Positions 42,810-61,849 of a stretch of 64,000 nt of DNA are shown here, in pieces. Source of the DNA: Utricularia gibba (Eukaryota; Streptophyta; Magnoliopsida; Lamiales; Lentibulariaceae). The stretch is from positions 2,108,001-2,172,000 of the forward strand of contig NEEC01000013.1 in assembly GCA_002189035.1 (NCBI GenBank), in the 5' to 3' direction. The notes under the pieces are model-generated. The model saw nothing but the letters and a program-made list of their open reading frames with translations. It did not search any database and was not told the origin of the DNA. How positions within the stretch are numbered: the stretch's first letter is position 1; the number at the start of each line of letters is the position of its first letter. Both the position numbers and the translations under genes were made by a program.

Positions 42810-43729
42810 TTAGATTCTCTTTTTTCTGCTGACGCCACTTCTTCTATGGGTTGCAGAGGTTTTGCCCCAGCGGGGAAGCATCCCGCGCAGCAAAGCCAGG
42901 AGGGCGAAGCCCAGAAAAGGAAAGTACATCATGAACAGTTTATCAGATGCTCGGTTGGAGAACTTCAATTCGGCTAGTATTGCCACCTGAAATGCAGAAG
43001 AGATTATTCAGAAACTAGGCCTGAAACATCAAGATTAGGATAGTGGTCTCCAGAATTCACAAGCATCTCTGTGGGTTGAACTATTGAATCAAAGGGATCC
43101 AAAATGAGCATTGTGATGCTAGTTTGCAATCCCCCAGTAATCAAAAGCTTGCTGTTAATGTGTTAAAAATTAGTGGCATCAAAGGATTCAACCATTGCTG
43201 AAGAACAGGGGAATGAGGGATCTTGAATTCGAGGGTCTAAAAGCTAAGGCATGGAATGCGGGAATTTCCTATCACAAAACATGCCCAAGAACCAGCTTGG
43301 TCGCGATTACGCATCATGGTCATCGAATAGCAACAATGCAATTAATCAGTTGCAGAAAAGGGAATAAAAACCATTTTTTAACCTATAATTCGAGGAGTTT
43401 CTTACCATGGATGTGAGAGTTGAGGCGCCATACATCAAACAGGTTGTACTGAGCCAGGATTTACGAGTAGCAATGGCATAAAAGTTGGCAATAGAAAGAG
43501 GCCACTGGAATAGAAGCTCCAGCCACACAATCCCGACAAAGAAATGCGGTTTCTCCGATACCAGATAGTCGCCGTATTCCCGCGAGTACCAGCTCTTGAG
43601 CTCCACCAGAAACGACGGAAACAGGTGCGCCGGAAGACACGTCTGGCCGTCTACCAGCGGCGCCACGACGGCGATGAAGAGGAAGAAGACTAAGAGCACC
43701 GTGTCTATCAGGCCGCAGAGGAACCCCAT
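42810..43729 (-). CDS. TMEM97/sigma-2 receptor-like EXPERA domain protein
   Basis: Two exons (43729-43406 and 42986-42810) encode 166 residues, normal for the family. Four membrane segments are visible (GLIDTVLLVFFLFIAVVAPL; the region around FFVGIVWLELLFQWPLSIAN; the segment around the exon junction; MMYFPFLGFALLALL). The acidic residues D near the first segment and E in the second are typical of EXPERA proteins, which include sterol isomerases and TMEM97. The C-terminus is basic (SRKKRI), consistent with ER retention. In animals TMEM97 affects sterol handling; the plant role is unknown. The start codon 24 nt inside the longer open frame gives the family N-terminus. Confidence 0.85.
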
Positions 43730-44036
43730 CCGCAAACGTGAATCAATCCACAAGATTCTCGAAAGGGGATCTGAGGAGGTGACCGATTCTTGAACATTCG
43801 AATTGCAGCTGCCATTTTGAAAATTTCTATATTTGTATAATCACCCTTCTACTTTATTGAATCCCATTTAAAACCCCTAGTCAAGCAAGTCACCAGGTAT
43901 ATAAACTCTTAGAAAATTCCAAAACGACCTTTAATTTCTTAGTATAATGCAATTGGATCACCTATTATTTACTTCTCAACCCATGTAAATCTATTTATTT
44001 CCACTTTTGCGCCCAATCTCAAAACAATTGTGTTGT

Positions 44037-47433
<3,397 letters not shown>

Positions 47434-48467
47434 TCTTTCTATTCCTCAAGCTAACCCATAAACTTCTTCGCATATTTAAGCACGAGAAGAGCTCAGCAGC
47501 TACAGTCCCAGTGCTCAAAATGCCACCTTTGAATTTCACCGCTGTAAATTCACTTCACTGGATTCGAAACACAATTCACCCATACAGAAATACTTGTAGA
47601 CGATAAAAGAAGAATTAAACTCGTGGACTGAACGACACCAATTAATGAAAAGAACAGTAAGTTGGATAGTGACAATTTCCACATTCATTTTCAACAGCGA
47701 TTTGAAATGGGAAAGGCGTGTGAGGAGCCACCTCCACCCCATAAGACCTTAGAGTCAACATGACATTTCCCAGCAGCCGAAGCACATGCTCCTCTGTATT
47801 TTTGTAGCTTCTTTGCGCGGAAAAGAAGATACTTCCTTCATACTTACCTCTCCGCATACGGTCCTTCCCTATCCGGAAAAGAATTCTGCACTCTGCATCT
47901 TATATACGGTCACCAGGACGACGAGGAGGAGGAGGAGCGTCATCTTAAATTAATTTCAAAATAAATTATTATTATTACAGCTGATTTTAATAATTAATTA
48001 CATCCACATAATTAATAAATAAATTAGTATTAGAATAATCAACTCAGGAGTCAACGATTTTGGCCTGATTTTTTTTCATAAAGACAAAAATAATTAGTGA
48101 AGGGGGGCAATATTGTCTATTCGCAATAATGAAATAATTATTAAAAAAATCCAAGTGATATGGACAGTGGGCCAGAGCATCCAGGGCTGGTGTTTGAAAG
48201 GTCTTTCTTGGAGGAATAGAACAGAAGATGCCCACCGGCCTGGATCTGTGATTCATGCATGTCCACGACGTATCGGACACGGGAACCCGGGCGGGTCCGG
48301 AATACATGAACACTGTGTGTTTTATTATCTGACTCAAGGAGAAGGGGAAGACGAAGACAAAGACCGGACCTTTTGTCATAAGCTGAACAGTGACCGGAAT
48401 CAAAGAATGAAGATTGTTGTTTATTCCCACAGTTGCAGGTGGGTGGGTGGGTGGTTGCTGTGTTGTC
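47434..48467. other. Intergenic: GLR upstream region and aconitase 3' flank
   Basis: No gene is recognised. 47950-48030 is AT-rich. Open frames on the plus strand around 48113-48481 have no recognisable product. Confidence 0.6.
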
Positions 48468-51400
48468 TCACTGCTCGCTGAGTTTCCGGATCACGTACGG
48501 AAGTATGCCGCCATGGTTGTAGTATGCAAGCTCCACCTGATCCACGAGGAAGACGAACGGTGCATGTGAAGAATCCAAAAGGGTTGCAAGTGTATGGAGA
48601 AAGGGGATATGCAGGTATACTACCTCTGTGTCAAAACGAACGGTGCATGTGAAATGCTTGCCGGAATCTGTAGAGACGGAGACATCTTGGCCGGGGCGGA
48701 TATCGGCGATGTTGGTGGGGAGAAGGATGGTGTAACGTTCATGCCCAGTTAATCCCAACGAGTCTGCATCTTCGCCGGACTTGAAACAGAGGGGGATGAT
48801 GCCCATTCCCACGAGATTACTCCGGTGTATCCTTTCGAAGCTCTTGGCGATCACAGCTTTCACACCCTGTAGATGGTAAGCGCAAACTGGATTCCGTCAT
48901 GCCGTGGACGGAGCAATGATCGGAGAACGGAAAAGTGGCAGGTAAAGAAATGCAGCTAGGAAGTGTAATGTTAGACGGCTAACCAACAGCATAGGGCCCT
49001 TCGCCGCCCAATCTCTGGAGCTTCCACTTCCATATTCGGCTCCGGCCAAGATGATTGTATTGTGCCCGGCCGACTTGTATTTCTGCAACCGCATGCATTT
49101 TCGTCAGCACCCTGTAACCATGACGACGAGGAAGACAGACCAAAATGGTATAAAGATACACACATACCATGGCAGCGTCATACACAGAGAGCTTTTCTCC
49201 GGTCGGAATGTGGATTGTCTTTGGGGCAACCTCCCCATTCAAGAGCTTGTTGACGAGCCGAATGTTGGCGAAAGTTCCCCTCGCCATGATCTCGTCATTG
49301 CCACGGCGACTCCCATAGGAGTTGAAATCCTTGCGATCCACTCCCCGCTCTGTGAGAAACCTGGCCGCTGCACTATCCTTGTGAATGCTCCCGGCCGGGG
49401 AGATGTGATCAGTGGTGATGCTGTCTCCAAAGTTCAGCAAGCAGTAGGCATCTTTTACTTCGTGTGGGCCGGGAGGGTCCATCGTCATCCCCTTGAAGTA
49501 CGGCGGCTCGTGGATGTACGTAGAGTTTGGATCCCATGGATAGAGCTTCGAAGGAGACACAGGGAGCTCGTTCCACATGGGATTTCCCACAGTGATCGCC
49601 TTGTATGTGCTCTTGAACATGTCGGGAAGCACACTGGATTGAACTGCCTGAAACGGAAGTTCCCAGAAGATTGAATCTTTCAGTCTCCCATTGAAGAAAA
49701 AGAACCAGACATCTACAAACCTCTGCTACTTCTTCAGTTGATGGCCAGATATCCTTGAAGTACACTTCCTTGCCATCTTTGCCTACGCCAATCGGTTCTT
49801 TTTCGAAGTCGATATCGACCTGAGAGACAAAGATGTTGTGATGGATGTAGCAAGGAGTGATCATGGAGAATCTGAGCCATCATACCGTTCCTGCAAGAGC
49901 ATAAGCGACAACAAGAGGAGGGGAAGCTAGATAATTTGCTCTAGTCAAGGCATGGACTCGGCCCTCGAAGTTGCGGTTCCCTGAAAGCACAGCTGCTGCA
50001 ACAATATCTGTACAATAGCAACACATTTGAAGTTAGATCGTTCAGGGAAAGGCAGCAGAGAGAGTTGGTGTTACCATTTTCAGATATAGCAGCGGCAACG
50101 GATTCATCAAGATCACCCGAATTCCCAATGCAAGTGGTGCAGCCATAGCCCACAATGTGGAAACCTTGCTGATTTAAGTACTCTTGAAGCCCACTGTGGC
50201 ATGCAGATGACCCAAGATCAGAATGTGTAGGACATATAAAGGCATTGTTTGCTGATTTACTAGGAAACATGCTGTCAAAAGCTCTCATGTCTCTGAAATC
50301 CAGAAAAAAAAACCCATATATGAGTCAATACCTCTGCTGCAGGTATTTTGTGACAACTCCCGAGCCAGGAGCAAGGCTTGTCTTGACCCAAGGTTTAACC
50401 TGGGAAATGCGAAGATTCAAAGAAGGTTGAGCCAAAAGCTGAATTTAGTCAAGGTTCAGGTTTCTATCATCAGCATAAAAAATGTGGACCTGAAGACCAA
50501 GCTCAGAAGCTTTCTTGGCTACAAGGCCTGCTCCAAGCATGACACTGGGGTTTGATGTATTCGTGCAACTTGTAATTGCAGCGATCACCACACTACCATG
50601 CTTGAGTTCTGCAGATTGCCCATGAAACGAAAATTTGGCAACCTTCCCTTGTTCATTCTTTGGCACAGCAAACCCCTACCTCCCACAAGGATTTTCAGGG
50701 AATGTATAGGACTCAAAAGTTGGAGTTAATGAGAGCAAGGAAGAACAATAGACAGTTGTTCGAAGTGATTCAGCTTCACCTCCCACAGAAGGAGGGACTT
50801 TTTTTAGCAGGGTAACTACAGCTAAATCACTTTCAATCTCCAAAAGCCGGGGTTAGAAAAGGTTGAATTTTTACCTTGAACCCAACTTTGCTGTCAAGGC
50901 AAGAATGCCAGTCAGTTTTCATGTCTTTCAATGGAACTCTGTCATGAGGCCTGTTAGCATACATGAAAATAATTCATTCTTCCAAAAAAAGGTAATAAAA
51001 TCAGGTGCAAATACACGATTCACAAAAAAAAAAAAACAAGAAAAAAACCAACCTCTTGGGTCCAGAAATACATGGTTCAACATCTCCCAGGTCCAGTTGC
51101 AAATAAGATGAGTACACACGTTCTTGTTGAGGCTGTGGACGGAGAGCATGGGATGATCGAAAGAAGATAAGAACAGAGAAAGTATACACAGGAGACCCAC
51201 CTCACTGTAGTCTACAAACATCTTGTTTGCACGAAGATAAGCTTCGATCATTGCCACCTAAAGTCCATAAATGGGTACTTTCATTGAGAAACCAAACCAG
51301 CGTCAATAACATCTACATGAAGTGTACTCACTGTTTCGTCACTTCGGCCAGTCAACTTCAGATACTGTAACGTAACATTGTCCACAGGGAAAAAACCCAT

Positions 51401-53833
51401 GGTAGCACCGTATTCAGGTGACATATTAGCTATTGTGGCTCGGTCAGCCAACGAGATTTCCCCCACACCAGCCCCTGGAAACAAGTAGACATGCAATGGT
51501 GATTCTCTAGCTGAATGTGCGTGAGTCAAGATTCGAAATATTACCATGAAACTCCACAAATTTACCAACAACACCATGCTTTCTGAGCATTTGTGTCACG
51601 GTAAGAACCAGGTCTGTAGCTGTGACACCATTCCTTAGCTTTCCAGATAATTTGAAACCGACCACTCCAGGCAGCACCATGCTCATTGGCTGTCAAAAAG
51701 ATTATTATATTGTCATGCTGTCACCCGCATCTTTGAAAGAACAAGCAATAGGGAAGCAGATGAAGAGCAAGAAGCATAAATTTCAGTGAAAGATACAACA
51801 AGAAATACTAATAAAATTATGAGGAGAGGTTTAATTTAGCACCTGGCCTAGCATTGCAGCCTCTGCTTCAATTCCTCCAACCCCCCAACCAGCTACTCCC
51901 AGCCCATCGATCATGGTAGTATGAGAATCAGTGCCAACCACACTATCCGGATATAGTACGCCATCAGTGTTGAAGACAACACGTCCAAGATACTCAAGAT
52001 TCACCTAAAAATACAGGGACTATAGCATCACCCAGATTACAAGACTACAGGTAGAAATATAAAATCAGTAAAGGGAAAGTAACGAAGTCATTCTAGGAAA
52101 CTCCAGCATAATAAAATACCTGGTGCACAATACCAGAGCCGGGTGGGATGACAAGCATGTTATGAAAAGCCTTAGAACCCCACTTTAGGAACCCAAATCT
52201 TTCTTTATTTCTCTGGAACTCGAGTTCCATATTCGCCTGAACAGCGTTTTCAGATCTTGTAACATCAACTTGGACTGAATGATCAATGACTAGATCTACT
52301 GGAACCTGAATGTTCACCCAGCACGTGGATCAGTAAATACCATATCAAGAGCAAATTGAATAAAATCAAATAAAGTAGTACATACCAATGGGTTGATCCT
52401 TTCAGAATCACTACCGAGTTTGTTCATAGCATCTCGCATGCAAGCAAGGTCAACAACAGCTGGAACACCCGTAAAATCCTACAGAAGTAAATTTTTCCAA
52501 CTGATAATGCTCCTTTCGGACTTTTCATTGCATTGTTGATTTTGATCAATTTTAGTACCTGAAGAAGCACGCGGGCAGGCTTAAAAGGAATTTCCACTAG
52601 CTTTGGTGAAGTATTTTCCCAGTCTATTATCTTTTCAACATCTTCCTTAGTGACTTGGAAGCCATCACAGTTGCGTATTGCTGATTCAAGAAGGATTCTA
52701 ATGGAGTATGGCAATCTATCTGCGGTTACAGAATAAGATTTTATAAATGAGAAACGAAGCTTCAACACCTGAGACTTGAAACAATAGCATCAACGGAAAA
52801 GCATTGCATAAGATAAGACACACAAAAAAAGAATCACACAAACAAAGCATCCTGTACTACAGCAAGAAAGCTCACCTATCCTTGAATCATTTAGAGCAGG
52901 CAAACTGTAAAATTTTCCGAATTCACCACCCCCGGGCTTGGGAAGGCTAGTGAAAATTCCCTTGAAGGCATTTTCCGAGGCTGATACAGCACAGCATACA
53001 GATTTAGTACTCATCAACAACATCTCAATATTAAAGTGGAAATGCCACACCAGCAGCACATCGATTTAGGCTTGTACACAAGATCTTCAGCGCTACTAAT
53101 TTCCTAACAGAAATTGAATTTGACATTTCTAAACGAAAAGTAATCAATATCGCCAAGGACAGCATTCGAAAAGTAGTTAGCACCTGCTCCAGCTCTATAA
53201 GCAATAGCAGTTTACAGTTTCTGGGATTAATCAGCTTGAAGAATACAACGGCATCAGAAATATAGAACCAAAAAAGAAATTATACTACCGCAACTAGTAT
53301 AGAACAATAATACTTCGATGTCAAGATTCCTTAATCCAAATCATGGCCAGAGAAGTGAAACGAATAGCAAAGGAAGTAGGAATTACAAACGCATCAAACC
53401 CGAAAAGAAAAATCTCAAAAAATTAATATTTACATTAAGGCCGCTAAAGAATAGATTTTGCGATTAAGACAGGCATTTGCCGGTGTGATGGCCTACTCGA
53501 ACATCAGCAAGTCCGCAGATCAAAAGGCTAGAAAAAGTACTAACCCAATGTTGCCATCTTGCGATACAACGGGGTATCGGAAAAAGCAGAGGCGATTCTT
53601 ATCTGAGCCGCGAGACTGGCCGGAGATTTCCAATCAACGCCGTATCTCCAACCCGCCGCCGATAGATAACTCAGCGATCGGAGCTGCTGCTGATTCTGCT
53701 TACCAATACACCGACCAAGATGGGGGGATGAAACGTGCTCCCCAGACTCAAAAGAAGAGACCCTTTTCGCCGCGCCGGAAGAACTCCTGAAACCTCTCTT
53801 GAGGAGAATGGATGCACTCCTTCTTATATACAT
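48468..53833 (-). CDS. ACO: Aconitate hydratase, mitochondrial type (ACO2/ACO3-like)
   Basis: Twenty exons assemble without a frame break to 993 residues (plant ACO2/3 are 990-995): 53833-53545, 52980-52876, 52719-52559, 52478-52386, 52305-52120, 52004-51843, 51689-51545, 51474-51332, 51257-51201, 51132-51053, 50950-50875, 50675-50490, 50399-50332, 50193-50075, 50007-49886, 49819-49721, 49647-49168, 49082-48984, 48866-48624, 48536-48468. The N-terminus ([19 protein letters not shown]...) is Arg/Ser-rich and acid-poor, a mitochondrial presequence. Iron-sulfur ligands are the Cys in [14 protein letters not shown] and the two in [25 protein letters not shown] and [18 protein letters not shown] are active-site motifs. 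It interconverts citrate and isocitrate. An in-frame ATG at 53845 is the alternative start. The last intron (87 nt) is in frame and shares an 18-nt repeat with the exon before it. Confidence 0.95.
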
Positions 53834-54915
53834 GATTGGATTCACCAGAGGCCGACAGTCACATTCAATGCAACAGAAAACATCAAATGTTAAAAAAAAG
53901 GAAGTGGATCACGCGATGACTGGATAAATTCACTAATCTCTTGGGTTGAGCGCCGGAGGGCGATCCAATGAAACGGCGGATTAGAGGAGAAATTGGAGCT
54001 TGTGGGGGACACGGAAACGACGATTAGCAACCTTGACAAACTTCTCTGCTGCTTTTAAATGGGACAACGTCCACGATAGCGGCTGCTGATTCTCAAACTG
54101 AAATATCTAAAAAACTCGAACAGTGGAATTGGTCCCCGATCCCCAATATCGCCTTGATTCGTCGTCCTCTGCCCTACACTGCTTTTTCATTAGTAACGAA
54201 GAAGATTTTGACTTCGCATCGGAAACTTCAAACAAAGTAAGGCTTTCCGGTTTCCACTTTCACATTCCGCCTTGAAAAATTCATATCTGATGATCAGCAA
54301 AAGGTAGCTACCATTTTCCTTTCTTCCTTCTCTCCCAGACGAATCATGTTGATCTCTCTTGCATTTCACCCCTTTACCGACAACGGATAGTCATTGAAAG
54401 GGACGTGTTAAACTCAAAAAATGTTTCGTCAATGGCGTGAATCCGTTAACCACTCGTTCAATTCTTCTCTTTTTTTATTTGCCAGCTTCAAGCAGAGGAT
54501 AATCGCCATGTCAACTCATCGGCGCATACATTGAATCAGGAATGTACTCCATTGATAATCAAGTTCTGAACTTTTCCCTGAGGCACGGCGACAAAGGATC
54601 TTAAGATACAACTTTGGACCGATCCCATGAAAGAAGGATAAAATCTCTCAAATATGTTCAGCCCACATTACATTTAATGGATCACTGATCATTAACACTT
54701 GTTTGATGTGCAAAACTGGAAGATTTTCTTAAGAGTGCTTGATGTTCATCTTCTAGTGCTTGTGAAAGAGAATTGTTTGGATCGCAGAGATGTTAGCCTG
54801 TACGTAGCAAGTTCGATGTACATGAAAAGAGTCAGTTCTATATACATTTGCTTCTGAGTTTCTCTCTAACTGCAACGTTGGTGTTTCTTTCTCCAGTTTC
54901 CATCTTGAATTGATC
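53834..54915. other. Intergenic: aconitase promoter and 3' flank of the MAPKKK gene
   Basis: No gene is recognised and no strong motif stands out. Confidence 0.6.
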
Positions 54916-55889
54916 TCATCTTCTTCTTCTTACTGATACCCAGCTCTCTTCCCATTCCCAATGCTTGCTTTCTGAATCTACGGATAACTCCTCCATCCTC
55001 TGTGATGGGGATTTCTCAAGATCCTTGCGGTTTTTCTTCTTGGGAAATTGCAAAACTTGTTCTTCAATCGAGCTCCAAATACTGTGATCAAGAATACTTG
55101 TTGGGGATGTCGTTTCATCAGGAATTACAGTAGCTTCGAAATGATCAAGAAAGGGGTGTTGCAGGAGATCTTTTGCGGGCCATCTCTTTCTCGGATCAAC
55201 TATTAAGCACTTGCTTAAAAAATCCCGAGCTGAATCTGATAACAGAGCCGGGAAATGAGGCGCCATGCCGGAAAACGCGATCTCGTGAAGGCCTGATTCC
55301 GGCCACGGCGAGTTTCCCGTGAACATTTCAATGACCGTACACCCCAGAGCCCAAATATCAGCTGGCCACCGTTGCTCCTCCCGCGCGCCACTTCCGGCGC
55401 CATAAACACCGGCGTTCCCCCAATCGCAGCCGAACCCTCCATCTTCGCACACCCGAAGTCCGCAATTTTTGCACCGTGATTCGACAACAGCACGTTACTC
55501 CCCTTGATATCACAATGCACGATTCCCCTGGAATGCAGATACTCCAGACCCTTCAAAATCTGAGACACATAGCATCCAATCATAGCCTCATCCATACCCC
55601 CGCCGGAGCGGCAAACCGCCTCCGCAAGAGTCCCTCCGGCGACGTACTCCATCATCAGATTAAACACTTTCTCACCGTTCTCTAAACTGGCACCGCTTCC
55701 CAGGTAGCCAACTACATACGGACTTTCCAGAGTCGAGAGAATCAAAGCTTCCCTCTGAAGATCACCAGCCCGACTCATCTCTACAGATTTCACCGCGAAA
55801 ACTTCACCGGAGTCTGGGAAACAGGCAAGCGAGACGGCGGCGGTGGCTCCCCGGCCAATGATCCGGCCTCTGTGCCACTTGCCCAGCAT
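54916..55889 (-). CDS. MAPKKK17/18-type protein kinase, with an apparent one-base deletion
   Basis: Intronless, as usual for this MEKK subgroup. From the ATG at 55889: glycine loop GRGATAAVSLA, catalytic lysine in FAVKSVE, HCDIKGSNVLL (catalytic Asp; C replaces R before it, as in this subgroup), DFGCAK, and GGTPVFMAPEVARG. The reading then leaves frame near 55380-55382, where the G run is one base shorter than the family needs. The next frame continues at once with EEQRWPADIWALGCTVIEMF and runs cleanly to the stop at 54916. Taken literally the product stops after 224 residues, inside the kinase domain. The unblemished downstream half suggests assembly error or a very recent mutation. MAPKKK17/18 act in ABA-triggered MAPK cascades. 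Confidence 0.85.
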
Positions 55890-56686
55890 TCCACAGGCTC
55901 CTCCTATTCCTCAGAATCACATACTCCCACCACGTTTCCACATCATATATATATAGTATACATATGCGACTCCATGGACGCTGATGTGTCAATATTCTGA
56001 TTGATGTACGTACGCCGACGCCCTCAGAAAAGATAAGGTGGCGTAGCAGCCACGGTTTCTGAGGTGTCGAAATCTGGTTGGCAACCGGTGGCTGTAGGTG
56101 GAAGACGTGCTGACGTTTTCATGGCTATGAGCTCCTCGCCATCCGCCAACCCGAAAGGCCTGGCCTGTCTTTGCTCCCCAGATTACTCCATTTTTTCCCT
56201 TTTTTTCTGGCACAGAAAATCAGCAGCCTCCCAGTACACTCGTCGGCGTCAAACCACGCGGTGGTTTGATATCAATCATTATTCTTCTCACCTACCAGAG
56301 CAGTTTGGGGAGGAAGACATTGCGGCAAACTTGTCAAAAGCTAGTTATAACTGAAAGTTTTTTTGGTGCGCTGTCGTTCTTTGGGCTGGGGTCGTCGGTT
56401 CAACACCTTTCCGACGAATCCTTAATGCCACGCCGGCCACCGGAAAATCTCATTTCCGACGAATCCTTAATGCAACCGTGGCGATCGGACTACGGGTTAC
56501 TGTAAAACTACTGATGATGAAAAGTTTGAAACAGAGACTTAACCAGTTGTATTCTAAAACCACAACTGACATGGAGAATAACATATGTTCCAGACTTCAT
56601 AGTTAGCCGGAAAGAGCATGCCCTTTCCAGTTCGCACATATACTACATAGCATAGTTTTTCAGGGCTCCATCGGCATAACAGAGAT
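55890..56686. other. Intergenic: MAPKKK promoter and 3' flank of the aspartic protease
   Basis: A TATA-rich tract (about 55945-55965) is close to the kinase start. A 21-nt direct repeat lies at 56408-56428 and 56453-56473. No gene is seen. Confidence 0.6.
56408..56473. repeat. 21-nt perfect direct repeat, 45-nt period
   Basis: The 21 bases at 56408-56428 (beginning TTTCCGACGAATCC, ending TTAATGC) are repeated identically at 56453-56473. Confidence 0.85.
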
Positions 56687-60145
<3,459 letters not shown>

Positions 60146-60837
60146 TCATACCGATGAAGTCTCCTCCTTCTCCCCACCCAAGTACCTGTGAGAAAAGCAA
60201 CAGCACATGACACTTGGTCGCAGGATTCATCTATTATCAAAATGTGTGCAAAGGTTAGTGCAACAAGCACATGTAGCAAAGCATCTTCAAGACGATACGT
60301 GAGAGTTGATAGAGTTCCAATTTTAGCTGGATTTTCCAACTTTGTGAATCTGGAATGATTTCTGTGTTCCCCAACAGCGAGAAATGAAGTTTTGGAACTT
60401 ACCCCTGATTCTTGGCCCAGCGGGAGATTTGATAGAGTTGCACTGTCTCCTTGGACGCGTGGCAAGCAAGTAGGAGAAAGTTGCGAGGCTGAACCATCCA
60501 GGCGAACCTCATGAACAAACCGGAATAGATGCACATTGCTGCAGTTTTGTCAGAATGAGTTGACATAAATTAGACAAGGGGGAAAAAAATAGCAGTTGGA
60601 AACATCTGAAATAAACCACCTCCAGTCATGTTTCCAGATATCATTTCTGGAGGCTTCTTCATGTCCACCAGGCCCTGAGATGCAAGTTTACCAATATTAT
60701 GATCACACACACAGAGCGGGACAATCTAGGTTGGCACAATACCGCGATTACAAACCCCAGTTAGCCACAGGACCCCAGAAATGAGTTGTCTTAGGCCCAA
60801 CTGGGCTGTTCAGAAAGGCCTTCAATGAAGAAGCCAT
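60146..60837 (-). CDS. MPC1: Mitochondrial pyruvate carrier subunit MPC1, with an apparent one-base deletion
   Basis: Four coding exons (60837-60743, 60674-60620, 60538-60403, 60185-60146) fit a 108-residue MPC1. SLKAFLNSPVGPKTTHFWGP and ANWG open the protein, followed by GLVDMKKPPEMISGNMTG, AMCIYSGLFMRFAWMVQPRN, LLLACHASKETVQLYQISRW and a short charged tail (GYLGGEKEETSSV). MPC1 pairs with MPC2-type subunits in the inner mitochondrial membrane to import pyruvate. Exon 1 is 95 nt where 96 are needed: TGGGGTTTGTAATC lacks one T, turning the expected Gly-Phe-Val-Ile into Gly-Leu-stop. The remaining exons are intact. I infer an assembly error in a T run, though a real null allele is possible. 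Confidence 0.88.
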
Positions 60838-61849
60838 AGATAGGTAGGTGCAGGTGCCTTATATAAACCTGCATTAACAAGAAGACCGAAAATCCGTGAG
60901 GACATAGACGCCTATGAAAATATGGACATGCCAGTACCATATCCCAATGATGCGAGTTATCATACTTCGACAAGAAAAATAAGAAACGTACAGACATTTG
61001 TATATCAATAAAACCTCGGACGTCATCATTATCGTTACACACACTGATCTTAAGGGCAATCAAATGCACAGAAATTCTAAAAGATCCTCTTTTTACAAAA
61101 ATATAAATGTGCTTCAGACTTTCCAATGTAGTATCAGTTCTAAACATGTGCTACACCAACACTTCGAGTGTGGAGATGTGTCAACGCTGTGTAGCTGCAC
61201 AGATCATTTACGTAATTGCGATTGAGCACGAGCAGTAAACGATAGAAGAAATCACATAGTTCTAAAAATCAAAACAGAATGTGGTATCGATCCATCTACA
61301 AAGTAAATACAGTTCAACAAATTCGGCCGTATCCGATCACAGCACAAAAAGATTCACTCAAATCACGCATCAAAGAAGAGAACGGCGAAAACTAACATCG
61401 AAGCACCACCAACATTGCAAAGAGCGATCTGCAAATCCTAGCCCTGCACTATCACATTCGAAGAAAAATTCGTAGGAGAAACCCCTTACTCTCCTCTGTA
61501 TCCTCTTTCTTCGCTACAGTCCCCTCTAAACTGAAACGAGGGTTCTATTTTTTTTAATATAATTGAAAGTTTGTTTTAAGCCCTCAACTTTCTAAATATT
61601 TCAAAAAGAACCTTTTTATTTGTGAAAAAACCCCCCGAAATATGTCAAATTTTCATAAAGCAATTATTATGTCCAAACTGCAAACTACGAGAAACATAAC
61701 GAATGTTCCGACAGTAGAACGAAGTATAAGGGACTTCTTTTCTGTATATTGCCGTTGCATGTAATACACATTATTCCATGGCGTGCTCCCACTCGTACAG
61801 AGAGGAAAAACAGCTCAGACTCAAGTCGTCCTCGATGCATGTCCGGTCG
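60838..61849. other. Intergenic: MPC1 upstream region and WRKY 3' flank
   Basis: No gene is recognised. Some of 61240-61500 could be MPC1 5' UTR exon or promoter; this cannot be decided by eye. Confidence 0.55.

Noticed and set aside
48553-48653. Reading the final aconitase intron as coding
   Set aside because: The 29 codons are absent from the aconitase family, and clean GT and AG borders restore the conserved FDTEVELAY.
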